Positions 63,181 to 64,000 of a stretch of 64,000 bases of DNA are shown here, in pieces. Source of the DNA: an uncultured Sphingobacteriaceae bacterium (lineage in GTDB: Bacteria > Bacteroidota > Bacteroidia > Sphingobacteriales > Sphingobacteriaceae). How positions within the stretch are numbered: position 1 is the first letter of the stretch; each line of letters opens with the position of its first letter. A model generated the notes under the pieces. It ran no database searches and was not told the DNA's origin. It saw nothing but the letters and a program-made list of their open reading frames with translations. Made by a program: the position numbers and the translations under genes. The stretch spans positions 1-64,000 of the forward strand of contig CAMPKC010000011.1 of NCBI GenBank assembly GCA_946887045.1. Reading direction: 5' to 3'.

Positions 63181-63720
63181 ATTAACAAAGAACGAGAAAG
63201 GGTAAAAGTTTTGTATATCAAAAAAAATAAAGGGATAAGGCAAAGAGGATTTTTAACGCGGGACGGGCGCAGGCGCAAAATCAGGATCGGACATAAAAGT
63301 GTGGATGTGTAAAAAATAAGGGTTAAAAGCAGTGCCTCTTAGGAGAATGAACGCTACCAAATAGGTACCAAGTTCGGACCAAGTCCACTAGGTAGTGGAC
63401 TTGGTCCGAACTTGTCTCGAATAAGTCCCCTGCCTGGTAGGGAGCTGGACCTAACTAAGCGTCTAGGCAATCGAATTGATGCTAACTTTTAGCTCTTCAC
63501 CGGCTTCTCCAATTGCGGAATACTACTTGCCAAATATCCAAATTAAGGCATCTTCGCCGCTTTATAGATATGAATAGCTCTATTCTCTTTATGATTATTG
63601 GCTAGCTGTTTGAAATAACGAGCGACACCCATTAAGATTTTTGGAGCTCAAAACCAAATTTTTGCTCTTCTCGACAACTTTTAAACCTGATCCAAAAATC
63701 ACTTACTTATGAGGAGAACG
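63181..63720. other. Gene-poor region before the mobile-element edge
   Basis: No convincing gene is seen. The region contains the large palindrome at 63369-63414 and, on the minus strand near 63545-63650, a short open stretch of about 30 codons (MGVARYFKQLANNHKE...) which looks protein-like but is too short to assign. It may be a gene remnant. Confidence 0.4.
63369..63414. repeat. Near-perfect palindrome with 22-bp arms
   Basis: Left arm 63369-63390 (CAAGTTCGGACCAAGTCCAC...) is exactly complementary to right arm 63393-63414, separated by only GG. It lacks a T-run, so it is not a normal terminator. The left arm also contains the word CCAAGT twice. Confidence 0.85.
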
Positions 63721-63721
63721 C

Positions 63722-63752
63722 ATAAAAAAAGAGAGCCATCACACTCTCTTCT
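63722..63752 (-). terminator. Terminator of the tRNA gene remnant
   Basis: On the minus strand AAGAGAG / CTCTCTT (8-nt loop) is followed by TTTTT, right after the tRNA 3' fragment. Confidence 0.65.
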
Positions 63753-63758
63753 CCTTTG

Positions 63759-63780
63759 TGGTCCCGACGGGACTCGAACC
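63759..63780 (-). tRNA. 3' fragment of a tRNA gene, likely integration (att) site
   Basis: The minus strand reads GGTTCGAGTCCCGTCGGGAC then CA: T-loop TTCGAGT, 3' T-stem CCCGT, and acceptor strand CGGGACC. The 5' T-stem and the rest of the tRNA are absent: bases just upstream do not pair with CCCGT. Only the 3' end is present, the usual trace of an element integrated into a tRNA gene. The amino acid cannot be told from this fragment; an intact tRNA is expected at the other end of the element. Confidence 0.7.
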
Positions 63781-63896
63781 TTCAAATGCCCATAAAAGAT
63801 CGCTGATGCTATCTACAGTTAAATGGCTGAATTTCAAACATATTTTACTGTTTTACATTATCTATCTAGAGGAAACTGCAAGTAACTACAACTTTG

Positions 63897-63915
63897 GTGT
63901 CCGAATAGTGTCCGA
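63897..63915 (+). repeat. Short direct repeat before the integrase gene
   Basis: GTGTCCGA occurs twice with 11-bp spacing (63897-63904 and 63908-63915), 21 bp before the integrase start. Could be an integrase arm site or regulatory repeat. Confidence 0.4.
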
Positions 63916-63935
63916 TTAATTTAACAGCCACAGCC

Positions 63936-64000
63936 ATGACAATTAAATTTTATTTAGATAAACCCCTCGCAGAAAATGAGACAGCTATTTATATGTTTGT
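63936..64000 (+). CDS. Probable tyrosine site-specific integrase (5' end only)
   Basis: Only 21 codons are in the window: MTIKFYLDKPLAENETAIYM and one more. The opening KFYLDKP...ETAIYMF resembles the arm-DNA-binding N-terminus of Bacteroidota tyrosine recombinases. Its position 156 bp from a tRNA 3' fragment supports this. The catalytic domain lies outside the window, so the call rests on a short match plus context. Confidence 0.55.
   Translation, partial: MTIKFYLDKPLAENETAIYMF

Noticed and set aside
63545..63650. Short minus-strand open stretch (MGVARYFKQLANNHKE...) before the mobile-element edge
   Set aside because: About 30 codons, stop-bounded on both sides and without a known family; at most a gene remnant.

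Overview
The window reads as chromosome of a Bacteroidota bacterium, most likely Sphingobacteriaceae (Pedobacter or Mucilaginibacter relatives). Signs of this are the many SPII lipoproteins and TonB-plug or beta-barrel proteins, a type IX secretion (T9SS) C-terminal sorting domain, Lhr-like ligase-associated repair genes, LytS/LytTR pairs, the TAnnTTTG promoter -7 element before many genes, and weak or absent Shine-Dalgarno sequences. The genus is inferred, not proven.

Layout. 0-2.3 kb: a three-gene stress module (AhpD-like protein, YCII/DGPF protein, ECF42-type sigma factor). 2.6-7.6 kb: a lipoprotein, a hybrid histidine kinase with an Hpt domain convergent with an NtrC-type sigma-54 activator, and a small PepSY-like secreted protein. 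7.8-14.3 kb: AlkB-like dioxygenase, MG2-domain surface protein, a HipA-like kinase/DUF3037 pair, a lipoprotein protease and a beta-barrel protein. 14.6-20.5 kb: pectate lyase, dienelactone hydrolase, a 3'-truncated YdeI gene, DedA protein, lipoprotein and GH43 enzyme. 20.7-26.3 kb: ECF sigma factor with a membrane partner, CHAD protein, dipeptide epimerase, unknown genes and a rhomboid. 26.5-35.5 kb: peptidase T, LytS/LytTR two-component pair, a glycine-rich TonB-plug receptor, GH3 enzyme, porin-like protein and a small membrane protein. 35.8-41.7 kb: exonuclease, ATP-dependent ligase, Uma2 nuclease and Lhr-like helicase, all on the minus strand. 41.8-46.6 kb: C-terminal processing protease and two related TPR proteins. 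46.7-52.1 kb: a 1775-residue multidomain GH128-like T9SS cargo. 52.3-56.8 kb: a complete cyanophycin locus (isoaspartyl peptidase, cyanophycinase, divergent cyanophycin synthetase). 57-61.3 kb: ahpC-ahpD with an attenuator-like hairpin between them, amidase, mutarotase-like protein and a rhamnogalacturonan acetylesterase-like enzyme. 61.3-63.2 kb: a PAS histidine kinase whose 5' end carries an in-frame stop.

The last 0.8 kb holds a 22-bp-arm palindrome, a 3' fragment of a tRNA gene with its terminator, and the first codons of a probable tyrosine integrase. This looks like the left edge of an integrated mobile element that continues beyond the window.

The genes fit a free-living polysaccharide degrader. 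Pectin-related enzymes (PL1, GH43, CE12-like) are scattered rather than in one locus. Peroxide defence, DNA repair, cell-wall peptide recycling (epimerase, amidase) and nitrogen storage as cyanophycin are also present. The least explained items are the HipA-like/DUF3037 pair, the unknown gene at 24670, the Uma2 gene inside the repair operon, and the mobile-element edge.
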